Assembly (NCBI RefSeq): GCF_002994745.2 | Contig: NC_037094.1 | Coordinates: 62,618,139 to 62,682,138 of the forward strand | Length of the DNA: 64,000 nucleotides | DNA from: Rosa chinensis | Taxonomy: Eukaryota > Streptophyta > Magnoliopsida > Rosales > Rosaceae | Reading direction: 5' to 3' | Part shown: one piece after another, positions 23,441 through 35,929 of the stretch | How positions within the stretch are numbered: the first letter of the stretch is position 1 | Layout of the letters: each line of letters opens with the position of its first letter | The notes under the pieces: generated by a model | What the model was told of the DNA's origin: nothing | Seen by the model: the letters and a program-made list of their open reading frames with translations, nothing else | The model's database searches: none | Translations under genes and position numbers: made by a program

Positions 23441-23696
23441 CCCCGTGTCCCGTAGGGATGATCTGACCCTAACGCCGCGTGGCGTTCATTGTCAGAGTGA
23501 GGCGTAGCCTCAGGATTCGCCGATGGCAGATATCCCCCCGTTGGTTGTAGCAGGAAGCAGCGTCGCGTAGACGTGCCTGGCGGTATTTTATTGAGCGGTG
23601 TTGCACTCAGTAAAGTTCGCAGTTTGCAAGATGGAGCTCGGCCGGCGGTGTTGAGTGTAATCGAGGCCGTCTTTCTTGCCAGTTGACGAGCGGAAG

Positions 23697-24015
23697 TTCC
23701 TCTAGCGGGGTTTCGCTCAGCGGGGACTTCGCCACCTGGAAGGTGAAGTGAGAAGTTCCGCTAGCGGGGTTTTGCTCAGCGGGGACTTCGTCACTTGGAA
23801 GGTGACAAGTGAGAAGTTCCGCTAGCGGGGTTTCGCTCAGCGGGGACTTCTTCACTTGGAAGGTGAAGTGAGAAGTTCCTGCTAGCGGGGTTTCGCACAG
23901 CGGGGACTTCATCACTTGGAAGGTGACAAGTGAGAAGTTCCGGGGTTTCGCTCAACGGGGACTTCGACACTTGGAAAAGTGACAAGTGGGGAGTTCCGCT
24001 AGTGGGGTTTCGCTC
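23697..24015 (+). repeat. ~61-bp tandem array upstream of opposite-strand gene (A)
   Basis: About six copies of a 53-62 bp unit with core TCCGCTAGCGGGGTTTCGCT and CAGCGGGGACTT, then CACTTGGAAGGTGAAGTGAG. The unit contains the palindrome CCGCTAGCGG plus further AGCGG half-sites. The same family of repeats lies in the same place in C and D. Confidence 0.92.
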
Positions 24016-24292
24016 AGCGGAACTCCGGACGATTGGCATTTTCTTCCCAAGTGGTGACTTCCATTAGACGCTTCGTCTGATGGTGGTCGACACGTGGCTA
24101 ACCCATAGAGGGTTAGCGTGTGGAGGTGTATCTCCTCCGCCTAGCCGTCTCCTTGCCATTAATGCTAAGTAATGATGGATTTTGTAACTGAGGTGATGCC
24201 TCGGTTAATCCGGAGAGTCAGTGGAGTCGTGGGACATGTGTACGGCTAGTATTTGATGTCGTTTTTCAGTGGACGGCCTAGAACTGTTTGAC

Positions 24293-24306
24293 GTTGACAT
24301 AAAAGG
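24293..24306 (+). promoter_or_regulatory. TATA-like promoter of opposite-strand gene (A)
   Basis: GTTGACATAAAAGG, conserved as GTTGACATAAAAG in C and D at the same place, about 0.5 kb upstream of the coding start. A leader intron probably follows: GT in AAGGTTGGTA near 24498, AG in TTTTAGGG just before the ATG. Both ends are conserved in all three copies. Confidence 0.65.
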
Positions 24307-24808
24307 GGGGGGGGGAAGTTAGCGAGATTTAACACTTTGCCAAAGCTTCAAACTCCATTCCTCTTCTTCAAGCTCTGTTCGTCTGAGAATCGAGAAGAAA
24401 ACTGCAGCGATTTCGTGGAGTTATCATACCCGGAAGGACGACGACCTCCTGCCTCGAGGATAAGCGCTCACGATCTCACCAGAGATTCCATCTTTAAGGT
24501 TGGTAGCATGAACCTTATCCCTGTTTCATTGGATTTTTGATATTGCCAGTTTCTGGGTTTTGGGTATTTTGTGATATGCTCTTCCTTGACGTGTTGTGAG
24601 GGTGCAAAGTGAGAGTATTGGGGTTAGGTTATGGTGTTTGACAGATTTAGGACTTAGGGATTTGCTAGATGGTCGAATCTGGGCTGAGTGTGTTTGTTCT
24701 TGTTTTGGCATTTTCTGGGTGACTGTTCTTGACGTTCTTGAGTATAACTGATAAAAGGGATAAGTTAGATCTTGTGTAAGCTGACTGATTTGGGTTTTAG
24801 GGTTTAGG

Positions 24809-27492
24809 ATGGCCGACGTCATAGAGATTTCAAGCAGTGAGGATTCCGGGTCCGAAGTGTCGTTCAGCGCGAAGGATAGAATTTTTATTGACTCGTTGTG
24901 TCCGTCTGCCCGTGCAGGAACCTCACTGCCAGAACCGCTAGAGGTTGAGCTGCTACAAACCATACCTTGGGACGTAGCCATGGGTCGTGCTTCGGGTCCA
25001 GAGAGTTCTAGGGCAGGGGAGGCTGCCGCTGCCCAAAATATGCGTGATGAGCGGTTGGCGAGTAATAGTGCTGCCAGTGGTTCCGCTGACAGGGGAGGAT
25101 GCTGAGTCAGCGTGGGTCCTCCAGGACGGCACCCTTGTTGATGAGGCGGGAGGTAGGATGACTGTTGTCGCCGTCAACCGGCTGAAGCGGATGTTTCGGC
25201 TGCCAGGCGTAGGGAAGCTGCGTCCGTCGACGGTGGAGGAGAAAGCCTCGATTCTTCCAGCGGGGTTTTCCGCCATGCACGAGGCGATATTCCGCCAGGG
25301 AGTGACCTTCCCGCTAGTACCAAACCTCCAAATTTTGGTGTGCAAGTTTGGCGTTGCCTTTGGGCAAATCTGCCCCAACATGTGGAGGTTGATGCTGGCG
25401 CTGAACTCGCTATGGAGATTGTCGAGTTGCTAGGAACCGACTGTGGCGGAGGTGCTACACTTCTACGAACTGGTGTATGTGGAGCGTCAAGGTTGCAGAG
25501 GGCAGGTAAACCTGAGTCGCCTCCAGGGAGCGCCAAAGCTGATCGAGAACCTGAGAGATTCCATGTTCTACTGGCGGGGGACCTTCTGTGTTGCCACGAC
25601 GGGGTGGGAATACCAGGCGGGGTCCAACGAGGGGGAGCCGACGTTTAGGATTAAGTCGGAGTTTCAGACTATCCGAGGTTGTTTGTCGGTCTCCGCTAAA
25701 CATGACTGGTGGGTTTTTTTTTTTTTTACACAGCCTTGTACTCTGTATTGACAATTACCTTTTTTGTGCAGCGGGGTTGCGGTATAACCTGACTAACGAA
25801 GAAGAGTGCCGCATGGAACGCATCAGAGGTTGCTGGAGGAATCGCAATTTGCTAGACTTTCGTCTCCTCACTGGTTGGGAGTTGTTGGTCGATCAACAAC
25901 TGATTCGTGTTGTTGGTAAGCAATCTCCGCCATTCTGCACCTTTGATGAGATTGTCCCAGGCTGACTGGTTTGCTTATTTTTTTGTAGAAACTCTGCCGG
26001 GTAACAAAGCGAGCCGTGACGCCTTTACGAAAGCCATGGACCGCGCCGAGATCGACAACTTCCTGGAGACCATGTACTCTTCCGGGCTGGCGGCTCAGCA
26101 GACGGTTGTGAACCCAGAAACGCTGGCGCTAAGCCTGTCCGAGGTTCCCGTGGTGCTATCCATGCCGCACTACTCCCATCTTAGTGGTGATGGGCTGTCT
26201 GCCGTTCTGGCGGGGACTGGTGCGTTAAGCGAGGTGGTGCCGCATAAAGAGAGAGCGTCGGCCACCCGGCGCGGGGTGCACAAGAAAACAGTGCGCCCAG
26301 AGTAGGCTGTCACTATTACGGGGTTAGAGCCGCCGATGAGGGGGTCGAGGGCTGCTCCTGCTGGAAGCACACGGATGCTTCAGCGAAAACGTCGTCGAAA
26401 CGACTCTGGCGGGGAAAAGGAGGATGACGTGGAGATCACTGGGGCCCGCCAGCAGAAGAAGGCACGACAGGCCCCGCCCAAGGCCCCTGCGGACGAGGCG
26501 AAAGAGGTGCCCGCGAGCGACCTAGACTCTTTCGCCGCGTATACCAAGTTCCTAAATGATGGTGAGCGGGAGTTTCTTTATCACCTCTGCGAGCGGCTCG
26601 GGTTAGGCGGCCTGGAGGGGATTGTGCGTTCGACCGCCGTTGACCAATCGCCCTTCAGCACGGCATTTGGGAACATCTCTGTTGGACTGCACGAGATGTT
26701 TGTGGCTGCATCAAAACAGCCTCGGGTTGAGCGGGAGCTCAGGGAGGAGGTGACGGGTCTTCAGAGGAAGCTGGCGGAGGCCCAGGACAGGTTGCGGACG
26801 TGGAGAGACGCCTGACAAAGGCCTACTGTGATGCAGCTGATACCCGTGGCAAGTTGGGTGTCGCCATTGAGCGGGACCTGGAGCGGAATAATCAATTCTC
26901 CAAGCTGGAGCAAGATATGTCCCTGCTGCAAGATCGGGTGGCTGCCAAGGATAAGAAGGTTGAAATCCTTCAGCGGGAGTCTGCAGCCAGGCTGGCCGAG
27001 GTTAAACGGCTGGAGGGTGAAGTCGCTCGCCTGGGGGCCGAGGGGAGCCGCGCTGTGGCCGCTGCCGTGGAGTCATTCAAGCAGTCGGCTGAATATAAGA
27101 AGGCGCTGACCGAAGCGGCAAAGGCCGGGGCCCTTACCAATGTGGAGATGCTGCAGCAGAAAGGCGCCATTGACTGGGTGAAGGCGTCCATGCTGGTCAT
27201 GCCGTCAGCAAAGGATGCTCCGCCGGCAAAGGGTATTGCCCCCGAGGTTGATGGTGCCCGCTCGGGTAGTGGGGAAAGTGGCGCGTACCCGGCAGATGAC
27301 TCCTAGCGGACTCTTACCCAATTGGAGGTGTCTCGTGCTGGATTCTTGGCTGCCCATACCCGGGCGGATGGTACAATAGAGACCCCAAGTCCCACTGGCC
27401 GCGGATCTGACCAGACAAGCTGCCAACATCCGCCGCTGAATGTCAAAGGTGGAGATGCCGAAGGAAGCCGAGCCAACCCCGCCAACCCTTGA
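24809..27492 (+). pseudogene. opposite-strand (antisense) Tat gene, element A copy
   Basis: A spliced gene opposite to gag-pol, ending tail to tail with it. Exon 1 starts MADVIEISSSEDSGSE at 24809 and includes FPLVPNLQILVCKFG and CPNMWRLML, resembling the 'putative gypsy-type transposon' family PF04195 (recalled, not searched). Exon 2 is 25772-25915 (144 nt, same length as in C); exon 3 starts at 25989. The C-terminal part is a coiled coil of about 150 residues (SKLEQDMSLLQDRVAAKDKK) followed by a conserved tail VSRAGFLAAHTRADGT ending at 27490-27492. Lesions: frameshift near 25085, stop in the LSSC region near 25433, stop at 26303-26305, frameshift near 26805, stop at 27304-27306. Function unknown. 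Confidence 0.8.
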
Positions 27493-27901
27493 AAGATGGA
27501 AGTTACATTATTTTTGTAGCCGCTGAGGCGTAATTATCTGATGTACTGAACATTTTTGGGTGGGGAGTCCTAGCCCTAAGCATATGAAATTTCAGAATTT
27601 GTTTTTTTTATTTTTTTTTATTTTTTTATTTTTTTATGATGTCTGTACCGCTAGAGTTTTGACAATTTTGCTTTTGCCAACGAATGAAACATTAAAGGAA
27701 TTAAAATTGGTCCAAGTGCACAATGTATCGGATGTGGTCCGCTGACTGGCGTTGCCAGTTGCCCCTAGTGCTAGACTTGGTAACAATGGTTTGAATAATT
27801 CCTCGTTTCATTAATAGCTGCCTAAACAGCGTTTACAAAAGCGGGGTCGTACCCGTTGGGTAGCTTCCCTTAGCTAAATATTGAACAAAAATTTAGCTAA
27901 G
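27493..27901. other. spacer between converging genes of element A
   Basis: Non-coding 3' flank shared by the opposite-strand gene and pol. It has long T runs near 27600-27640 and matches the spacers at 52038-52481 in C and 62706-63193 in D. No other feature seen. Confidence 0.75.
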
Positions 27902-30900
27902 TCAAGATGCTCTTGGGTAGCGGCATGACTTTTTGTAGTAATACCGAAGGTGTTCGGTATTCCAAGGGTGGGTCGTTGTGACGCCATCCTTGTCCATTGA
28001 GTAGAAGGTGCCTGGGCTAACGACTTCTACAATTTTGTATGGACATTCCCAAGTTGGGCGGAGTTTTGTTGGTGGTGGTATGACTTCCTTCATTACCCAG
28101 TCCCCCAGTTGGAGGTTGCGGGCTTTGACCCTGGCGTTGTAGAAACGCGATACCCGTTCCTTGTTTTGGAGGTTGTGCAGATGGGCTTTATGTCATTTTT
28201 CCTCTAGGAGATCCTTGTCAAGGTTGACGCCGTTGCTGTTGGTCTCGGGGCAGTACCCTTCGACCCTAGCGGTTGGTTGAGTTACCTCGATAGGCAGGAC
28301 GGCCTCAGTTCCGAACATCATACAAAAAGGGGTTTCACCAGTGGCGGAAGTTGGGGTCGTTCTGATGGCCCATAGAACTTCCGGGAGTTTCTCCGCCCAC
28401 AAACCCTTGGCCTTGTCGAGCTTCTTCTGTAACAGCTTCTTGATTATCTTGTTTGCCGCTTCGACCTGGCCGTTGGTTTGGGGGTGAGCGATGGATGCAA
28501 AACGCATCTTGGTACCCAGGTTGGCGGTGAAAGAGATGAGTTCCTTGTTATTAAACTGTGTGTCATTGTCTGTGATGATTGTATGCGAGACACCGTAGCG
28601 ACAGTAGATGTTCTTCCAGAGGAAGTGAATTACCTTGGCGGTGGTTATTGCTGTCAGGGGCTCCGCTTCTATCCATTTGCTGTTGTAGTCGATAGCAACA
28701 ATGATGTATTTGAACTGGCCCTTTGCGGTTTGGAATTTTCCCATCAAGTCCAGGCCCTACGTTGAGTGAATCCATGGACCGATGATGACCGACAGTGGTT
28801 CCGCCGGGGCATGTGGGAGATCGGCATATTGTTGGCATTTGTGACAAGATCTTGATATTTGTCGGGTGTCATCACCGAGTGTGGGCCAAAAGTAACCCTG
28901 TCGCATTGTGCGATTTGCCAAGGATTTGGCGCCCAAGTGGTTTCCACATTCTCCGCCGTGTATCATTGCCAGCACGACCTTTCCCTCCTCTGGGGTTATA
29001 CAGCGGAGGTTGGGGTGGGTGAATCCCTGGCGGTAAAGTTTGCCGTTCTGAATGTTGTAGCAGGTTGCTCTTCGCTGGAGCTGTCGTGCCTTGACCTTGT
29101 CCTCTGGCAATGTCCCGGTGCGCTTGTACTTAATAATCTCGTCCATTCAGCTAGGATTGACCTCAATGTTGAAGATCTCCGCCAGGGTTTTTGTGATACT
29201 TCGCTTGTTGAGACACTCTACCCTTGTGTCCGCTAGACTCTGGTGTGGCTGGGCAGTTGCCAGTCTCGCTAGTGAATCAACCCTGGCGTTCGTTTCCCTG
29301 GGGATCTGTGTGATGGTGTGAAATTTGAATTTTTTAAGCAGTGTCCTGACGTACCCTAAGTATGCCGCCAACTGCTGGTCCTTGGCCTGAAAGTTGTCGT
29401 TGACCTGGTTAACGACTAACTGAGAGTCGCTGAAGATGTTGACACTGTTAGCCCCTGAATCTATGGCCAGGAGTAGGCCTGCAATAAGTGCTTCATATTC
29501 CGCCATGTTGTTGGAAGCTTTGAAATTGAATTTCAACGCGTACTCCGCGTTCAGCCCCCCAGGACTTGTTAAGATGATTCCGGCGCCGCTGGCCTTGGCA
29601 CAGGAGGAGCCGTCCACATGCAGGTTCCAGTCTGATTGCCTGGGAGATTGTTCCTCAAATACCACCATCTCCGTTCCTGGTTGTGCTCCGAGTTTGGATT
29701 CGGGTTGATGCTCGGTGAGCTCAGCAATGAAGTCTGCCACCACCTGGCCCTTCATGGCAGTTCTTGGTTTATAATCAATGTCAAATTCGCTGAGCTCAAT
29801 GACCCACTTGCTGAGGCGCCCCAAATGTTCAGGGTTCTGCATTACTTGTCTCAGCGGTTGATTGGTTAACACATGGATTGTGTGGGCTTGGAAGTACTGG
29901 CGGAGGCGTCTGGCGGCAACGATCAATGCAAGAGCAAGTTGCTCCAAGGGAGGGTACCTCGTTTCTGCTCCGTTCATGCCTCTGCAGGCATAAAACATTG
30001 GGAGCTCATCTTGACCTTCCCGCCGGACGATGGCGCAGCTCACCGCTGATTGTGATACCGCAAGGTATATGTACAATATTTCTCCTTGCACAGGAATGGA
30101 AAGGAGTGGGACCGCCGCCAGGTATTCCTTCAAGCCTTGGAACGCCGCCTGGCACTCCGGGTTCCAGTTGATGACTTTCTTGTGAGTCGTTTTAAGGACT
30201 TTGAAAAATGGGGTGCACCTGTCAGTGAGTCTGGAGATGAATCGAGACAGGGCGGTTAGCTTGCCCTGGAGGCAGTGGACGTGTACCTTCCACTCCGGGT
30301 CCTTCAGGTCGAGGACGGCTTGCACCTTGTCGGGGTTAGCCTCGATGCCTCGTTCACTAACAATTTAACCTAGAAATTTGCTGGCGGTGACGCCAAAGAA
30401 GCACTTTTTTGGGTTGAGGCGCATACCATAGGCCAAGAGGATTGTTACTATGATTTTAAGGTTTGCCACGTGTCCGCTGGCCTTTACGCTCTTGACCAAC
30501 ATGTCGTCGACGTAGACCTCGATTATCTTGCCCAGGTGTTTCGCGAACATGGCGTTCATCAATCGCTGAAGGTAGCGCCTGCGTTCTTCAGACCGAAAGG
30601 CATAACATTGTAGCAATATAAACCCTTGTCGGTGGTGAAGGTGGTGCACTCCTGGTCGTCGGGATGCATTTTGATCTGATTATAGCCGGAGAAAGCATCC
30701 ATCATGCTGAGGAGTTCATGTCCGGCGGTTGCATCAACCAGTTGATCGATGCGGGGTAGCGGGAAACTGTCTTTTGGACATGCTTTGTTAAGATTTTTGA
30801 AGTCGACACACATCCGCCACTTGCCAGTAGGCTTCTTGACCACAACCAGATTGGAAATCCACTGGGGATAGATGACCTGGCGGATGAACCCAATGCCTTG

Positions 30901-32036
30901 GAGTTTGGCCACCTCCTCTCCTATTGCGTGGTACTTCTCTTCGTCGAAGGCTCTCCGCTTCTGTTTGATAGGATAGAAGGATGGTTTGATGCTCAATTTG
31001 TGCGTGATGATTTCAGGGGAGATACCCGGCATGTATGCGTATGACCAGGCGAAGACCGCAGCGTTGTCACGTAAGAACCGAGTGAGTTCCGCCGCCATCT
31101 CTGGGTCTAGTTGAGCGCCTATGCGGACTGTCCGTTTAGGGTGCTCGTCAGAAATGCTGACAACCCTCAATGACGTTTCAGGATTGACTGGCTCCTTTTT
31201 TACATACTTCTTCTCGTCATCCCTAGGATCCTCAAAGGTATTAGGTGGCGGTGCCTGACCGCCAACTACTAGGATCTCACGGCTGCGGGTTGACCGTGCT
31301 ATGGTAGTTGAATAACATTCTCGTGCCAACATCTGACTTCCCCTGACACAGCCTGTGTCGTTGGGTGTGGGGAACTTCATGAGAAGCATGTAAGCGGCGA
31401 TGATGCACTTGAGCTTGTTGAGTGCTGGCCGGCCAATGATGGCGTTATATGAGCTGAAACAATCGACAATTATGAACTCTGTATGCACCTCCGCCATACA
31501 TGGACTAGCGCCGATAACTAGTCGCATATAGTCAGAACCCAGCAGCTGCGTGATGTCCCCGGAGAAGCTAAGCAGTGGCTCATGATCTTGGAGTCGTTTT
31601 CTGTTCCGCTTAAGGTTGTTGTAACAATCGCTGAATATGACATTGACAGCGGACCCGTTGTCCAACAGGATTCTTCCCACTGACCATTTGTCGAGAATGG
31701 CGTCGATCAAGAATGGGTCGTCATGGGGCAGATGTACTCCGCGTTCCTCCTCCTCTAAGAAGCTAATGGGATCCCAACCAGATTTTGGGAGTTTGGCGGA
31801 TCTTTATTAGCCGATGTTACAGACTTCCTTTGGGTGATTTGCCCGTGCATAACGCTTTCTTGCCCTGTGAGACATGTTGGTGATTGGAGCACGGCCGTCG
31901 ATAGTGTTAATGCGGCCCAAGGGCTCGATGTTGGCGATCACATGTGGCGGTTGGTGCACCACCTGCCTGTGTTTCTTAGTTTGCCCGTTTTCGGGTACTT
32001 TCCCGGGGGTGGCCTTGGGATCTAATCCTTGCACTG
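27902..32036 (-). pseudogene. Tat pol of element A: protease, RT, RNase H x2, integrase
   Basis: Read from 32036 down. A Gag C-terminal tail and the spacer SHRARKRYARANHPKE are followed by the protease motif LLDNGSAVNVIF (Asp-Asn-Gly instead of the Asp-Ser-Gly in C), RT with YVDDMLVKS (about 30505), RNase H, a second RNase H (WNLHVDGSSCAKASGAG at about 29620), then integrase with its HHCC finger and DDE core (TDNDTQFNN; C has DNGTQF). Defects: the zinc-knuckle region before the protease is deleted, a 1-nt deletion breaks RT near 30583, stops lie at about 30367 (FLG-stop), 29147 and 28756, and the normal stop after YYYK is lost. It cannot make a full polyprotein. Confidence 0.93.
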
Positions 32037-32048
32037 ATTGTATATTTC

Positions 32049-32539
32049 TGTAGATACCTCTACTAGCATGACTAGTTTGCTATCTCACCAAGCATAAGTA
32101 ACACCCTCTTTGGGACACCCACAATGCATGGTGAGGCCCAACCGCTACTTGCATCTTGTAGCCCTATTTTCAAGCTACGCTACGGTATCCGGAAGTCGCA
32201 AATCCGTCGCCGGGAAGCCACCTTTCCGGCCTTACCAAGTTGCCCTCACAAATAGGTTTTCTAGACTAGAATAGTGATTTTAGTCATCCCACATCTAAGA
32301 AAATGTAAAGGAGAAGCATTCCTTCACCTATAAAAGGAATGCCACCTCCTACTTAAACACAATCCCATTGCATCTCATGTAATCCACTTGGGCCGCAAGG
32401 CTCAACACACTAGTGTAACATTCAAGTGGACGTAGTTTCCCGCTAAAGCGGGAGACGAACCACTATACATCTCGTCTCTCTCTCTCTCTCTCTCTCTCTA
32501 AAAGCTAACTAGAGATCCCACGGATCACTAACGTTAACA
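32049..32539 (+). repeat. 5' LTR of element B
   Basis: Begins TGTAGATACC and ends ACGTTAACA. TATAAAAGG is at 32329. It contains a (TC)n run near its end and a GGGCCGCAAGGC word. Confidence 0.95.
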
Positions 32540-32558
32540 TTGGCGCCGTCTGTGGGAA
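32540..32558 (+). other. primer-binding site of element B
   Basis: TTGGCGCCGTCTGTGGGAA directly follows the LTR and is identical to the site in element C. Confidence 0.9.
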
Positions 32559-35520
32559 GCCAACAATTGGCTTCGTCACCTACCATGAGCTAAGTCTGCT
32601 TAGCGGAACTCAAAGAAATTCTTCCCTCCTTTGAGCCATTTCAAATTCATTGGTCAACCGTTTCTCTTTAGTCATTCTTGAGTCTTCATTGGTTCCCAGT
32701 GAGTTCATGTTTGAATTTGTGTTTCTTGGCGGCAACTTTTGCCAACGCATGATCAAACACTACTCCAGCGGTACAATTAGAGCAGAAATGTGCAAAAACT
32801 TACACCTTGAGGGCAAGTCAACGCCCAACTCAAAGGTCAACGCTGACCTACACAAAAAAAAAAACTGTGCCAATTTGCTATGGACACCCAGAAAAATTTT
32901 CTGGGCACCCATGTTCATTCTTCGAATCATGCATCAGCGGTACATTTCCTGCCAGCTACTCCCAGCAGAAGGAACCTCCACAGCTTCTCCGCTGACCGAG
33001 TCATCCTCCGCCGGAAAGACATCCGCCAACTCCACCAGTACACTCCGCTGGCCCAAGCTCTATTTAACGAGCTCCACACCACCAACGGTTAGCCAACCCG
33101 CTAGCCACCTTCGCTGGTCAAAACCCCGCCAGCCACAACTTCCTCCAATCAAGGCTTCCTCCGCTGGCCAACCACCACTAAGCTTTTGTCAGCCTTCATG
33201 ACGAGCTTCTGCTGTGTAGCATAGCTTCTTCATCTCTGCATGCTTCCACCAGCATCACCGCCAGGCCACACTCCACTAACTGGTACAATGGCCTGCCACC
33301 CAACATCTCCCGCTAGGCCTGCCATTCACATGCTCATGTCAGCGGCAAGAGACTCCGCTAGATGGCTCCAACGGCAAGGCAAATCACCGCTCCGCTTCGC
33401 TGCCACCGCCAGATTCTAGCCTTGCCTCTTGTAACACCGCCAACAAGAACCACCTCCATATCCTTCGATCAAAGCTCCGCTAACCTCAGGGCACCGCCAA
33501 GCCTGCAGCAACCTTCGCTGCATCCCAGTTACAGCGTCGACGCACCACGTCATCGTCCAATGTGCAGCAACTCATCACCTTGAGCATATCAAGTCAAACG
33601 AACCGCCAGCAAGCTCCGCCGAGCATCACCGCTGGTCAAACTCCATCACCACCGCCCAACTTCCTCCGCTGGCACCATCTCAGCTCGATCAGTGACAGCC
33701 CAGCTCCACCGAACTCGGAGCCTCCGCTGAACTCCAGGTCTGCTGCACTCCAGCTCCGCTGCACCTCAGCACCACCGAACTCAGAGCCTCTGCCGAGCTC
33801 CAGGTCGGCTGCACTCCAGCTCCGCCAAACTCGAACTCCGCTAACTTTTCCTCCGCTGTGCTGCTCCACCGCTTAGCATCAACGCCGAGCTTCACCAGCT
33901 TCCGAGCATCACCGCCCCGCTGGCCATAACTCCGCCGACTCGTTCCACTGGACATAGCTCCGCCACCGCCGGATAGCTTCACCGCCAACCAAAGCTCAGC
34001 TAAGTAGCACTCCCCGCTGGCCAATCTGCAATTGCAACTGTCGCCGAGCCAACGCTCACTTCTGCTGGTCACTTGCAGCTCTTGCTCTGAATGTTGGGCC
34101 CTTCGTCAATTCCGCTTGCAGCAGAAGCCAATGAGATAAGTCTTCTGGGTCTTCTTTTATTTGATATGCACGACATGTGCCCACCACTTGCTCATGATCA
34201 GAGTAGAAGTCAACAGAGACATAACTAAAATGCTATGCCATGTGTACCTTTGTCTGCCATGCACACATATAGCACAAACATATTTAATCACTACACTTAC
34301 AACATGCTCTTCATGCATGGGTATGGGGCGCCACAGAGTTTAAAATGATTCATGGTAATATAAATATATAAATATATATATATTGCTTTATTGAACAAAG
34401 TAATATATTATATTCAATACCATGTGTCCCCCCATGCATAGATCATCTTAATCCAACTAATTGTATGTCGGCAACTACATTGCCACACAAAATAATTAAC
34501 TCATTGGCACACAAACACTCATGGCCGTCCATAATGCACGTGTAGCTCCATTATCTTAATCTTGCAACTATATTAATGGGCATTTGTACATTTGTCTGGA
34601 CAACGTCCCTTATCTCAAGTACATATTTAACGTCACGATACGTGTGTACTCCCACGGCCCAGGTGACACTGTGTTGTACATTTCAATTAAAGTGACCACA
34701 TGCATATATTCTTGTATAGCTACAGAATAAGAAATTAACTCCAACTGGCCTACTTTCCTTTCATACCATGTCTGTGTTCAAATGGCTGCCAGTGCAATCA
34801 CACTTGGTTAATAGGCATGCAAACATGCAATTGTTTGAACTCATGCCGTGTAGACATTTAGCTTCTTCGGTCTATAAGCTGCTGCACATATACAAATTAT
34901 TTATGTTGATTTTACAAATCTACATATTAATCATCTATTTTTGCAAGGAAATTCAATTATTTCTAACGAGCACTCAACCTCAACTACGAGTTGACATACA
35001 TTATCGGAGCAACTCATCCGCCAAAGCAGCGGAGCGTCATGCTTGGACAACTCCAACATGATTTGGGTACTTGCAATAATTCCAACTACAACTTGCTCCA
35101 AATCGGCACAAGATAAGTCACTATATCTTATCTTTTACGCTCTTTCAATTTCGAGCTAATGCCATGCCAATACCATGCTTTTACTACTTCTAAGCATGCT
35201 TATAGAATATCACACTTGATATATCTTTACATGCTTCCATAACTTTTAAGCATGCCTACAACATTTCGTAGATTTGGCAACACTTTCTACACCTCACATG
35301 CTAGACATGCCATGCTTCTGTTTAATTGCAAAATTAAATAAATATGGGACAATCAAACAAAATTTTATTACTTGCTCTATTTGTTTGTCATGTTTCATAC
35401 AAGTACAAACTTTACGAGTCTGTGGTCACCGCCAAGCGGTAAGGCAACGACTCATAATGACAGTGACCGCTACGCGGCATTGCAGTCAAGTTTCTCCTCC
35501 GAGAAACAGTAAAGGGACTA
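32559..35520 (+). other. non-coding interior of element B
   Basis: 32559-32990 is leader. 32990-34090 is a C-rich, purine-poor tract built of words such as CTCCGCTGGCC and GAGCTCCAGGTC, including a local duplication near 33695-33835. 34140-35500 is AT-rich with an ATATAT run near 34355-34383. Open frames (32650-33201, 33362-33876) are products of base composition and contain no retroelement motif. Confidence 0.7.
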
Positions 35521-35539
35521 GTTAACACAGCCCACGGAA

Positions 35540-35790
35540 GCCATTGATCCGGCAGTTAACCCCGACGCTTGGGTACCAAAGATTGGGCTCGCTACCCAAC
35601 ACCCTCTGCTCCGTGCAGCTCCCCCTCAACAAACAATTTACCGACCATCCGGAGGTCCGTCGTGGCTGGGGAGTGGGGGACTCCCTGGCGGGCCTAGCAG
35701 GGGCCCACCCGAAAGGGCAAAAGCGTTCGCTCCAACCAATTCTAGATGGACGACGCACTCACACTAATTATGCTTGATATACGGCACAAA
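35540..35790 (+). repeat. conserved Tat 3' module (element B copy)
   Basis: Closely matches the modules of A, C and D (for example AGATTGGGCTCGC, ACCCTCTGCTCCGTGCAGCT and GCAGGGGCCCACCCGAAAGG), although the rest of the interior of B is unrelated to theirs. Confidence 0.85.
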
Positions 35791-35929
35791 GCTACGCTTT
35801 GGTATCAACCCGTGAGAACACCCTCCTTGATTGGGGACTTCGGGAACTTGTACATACAGCCCAGCATAATTAGCAACGGTCACGTTCATGCCTCAGGGCA
35901 TCACCTTCGAGCTACCCGTTAAAGCCTCA

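Noticed and set aside
23697..24015. CRISPR-like or satellite array
   Set aside because: Plant DNA; the units are contiguous without unique spacers and are restricted to one position of the Tat elements.
33362..34072. ORFs on both strands in the C-rich part of element B
   Set aside because: They follow from base composition and have no recognisable domain.
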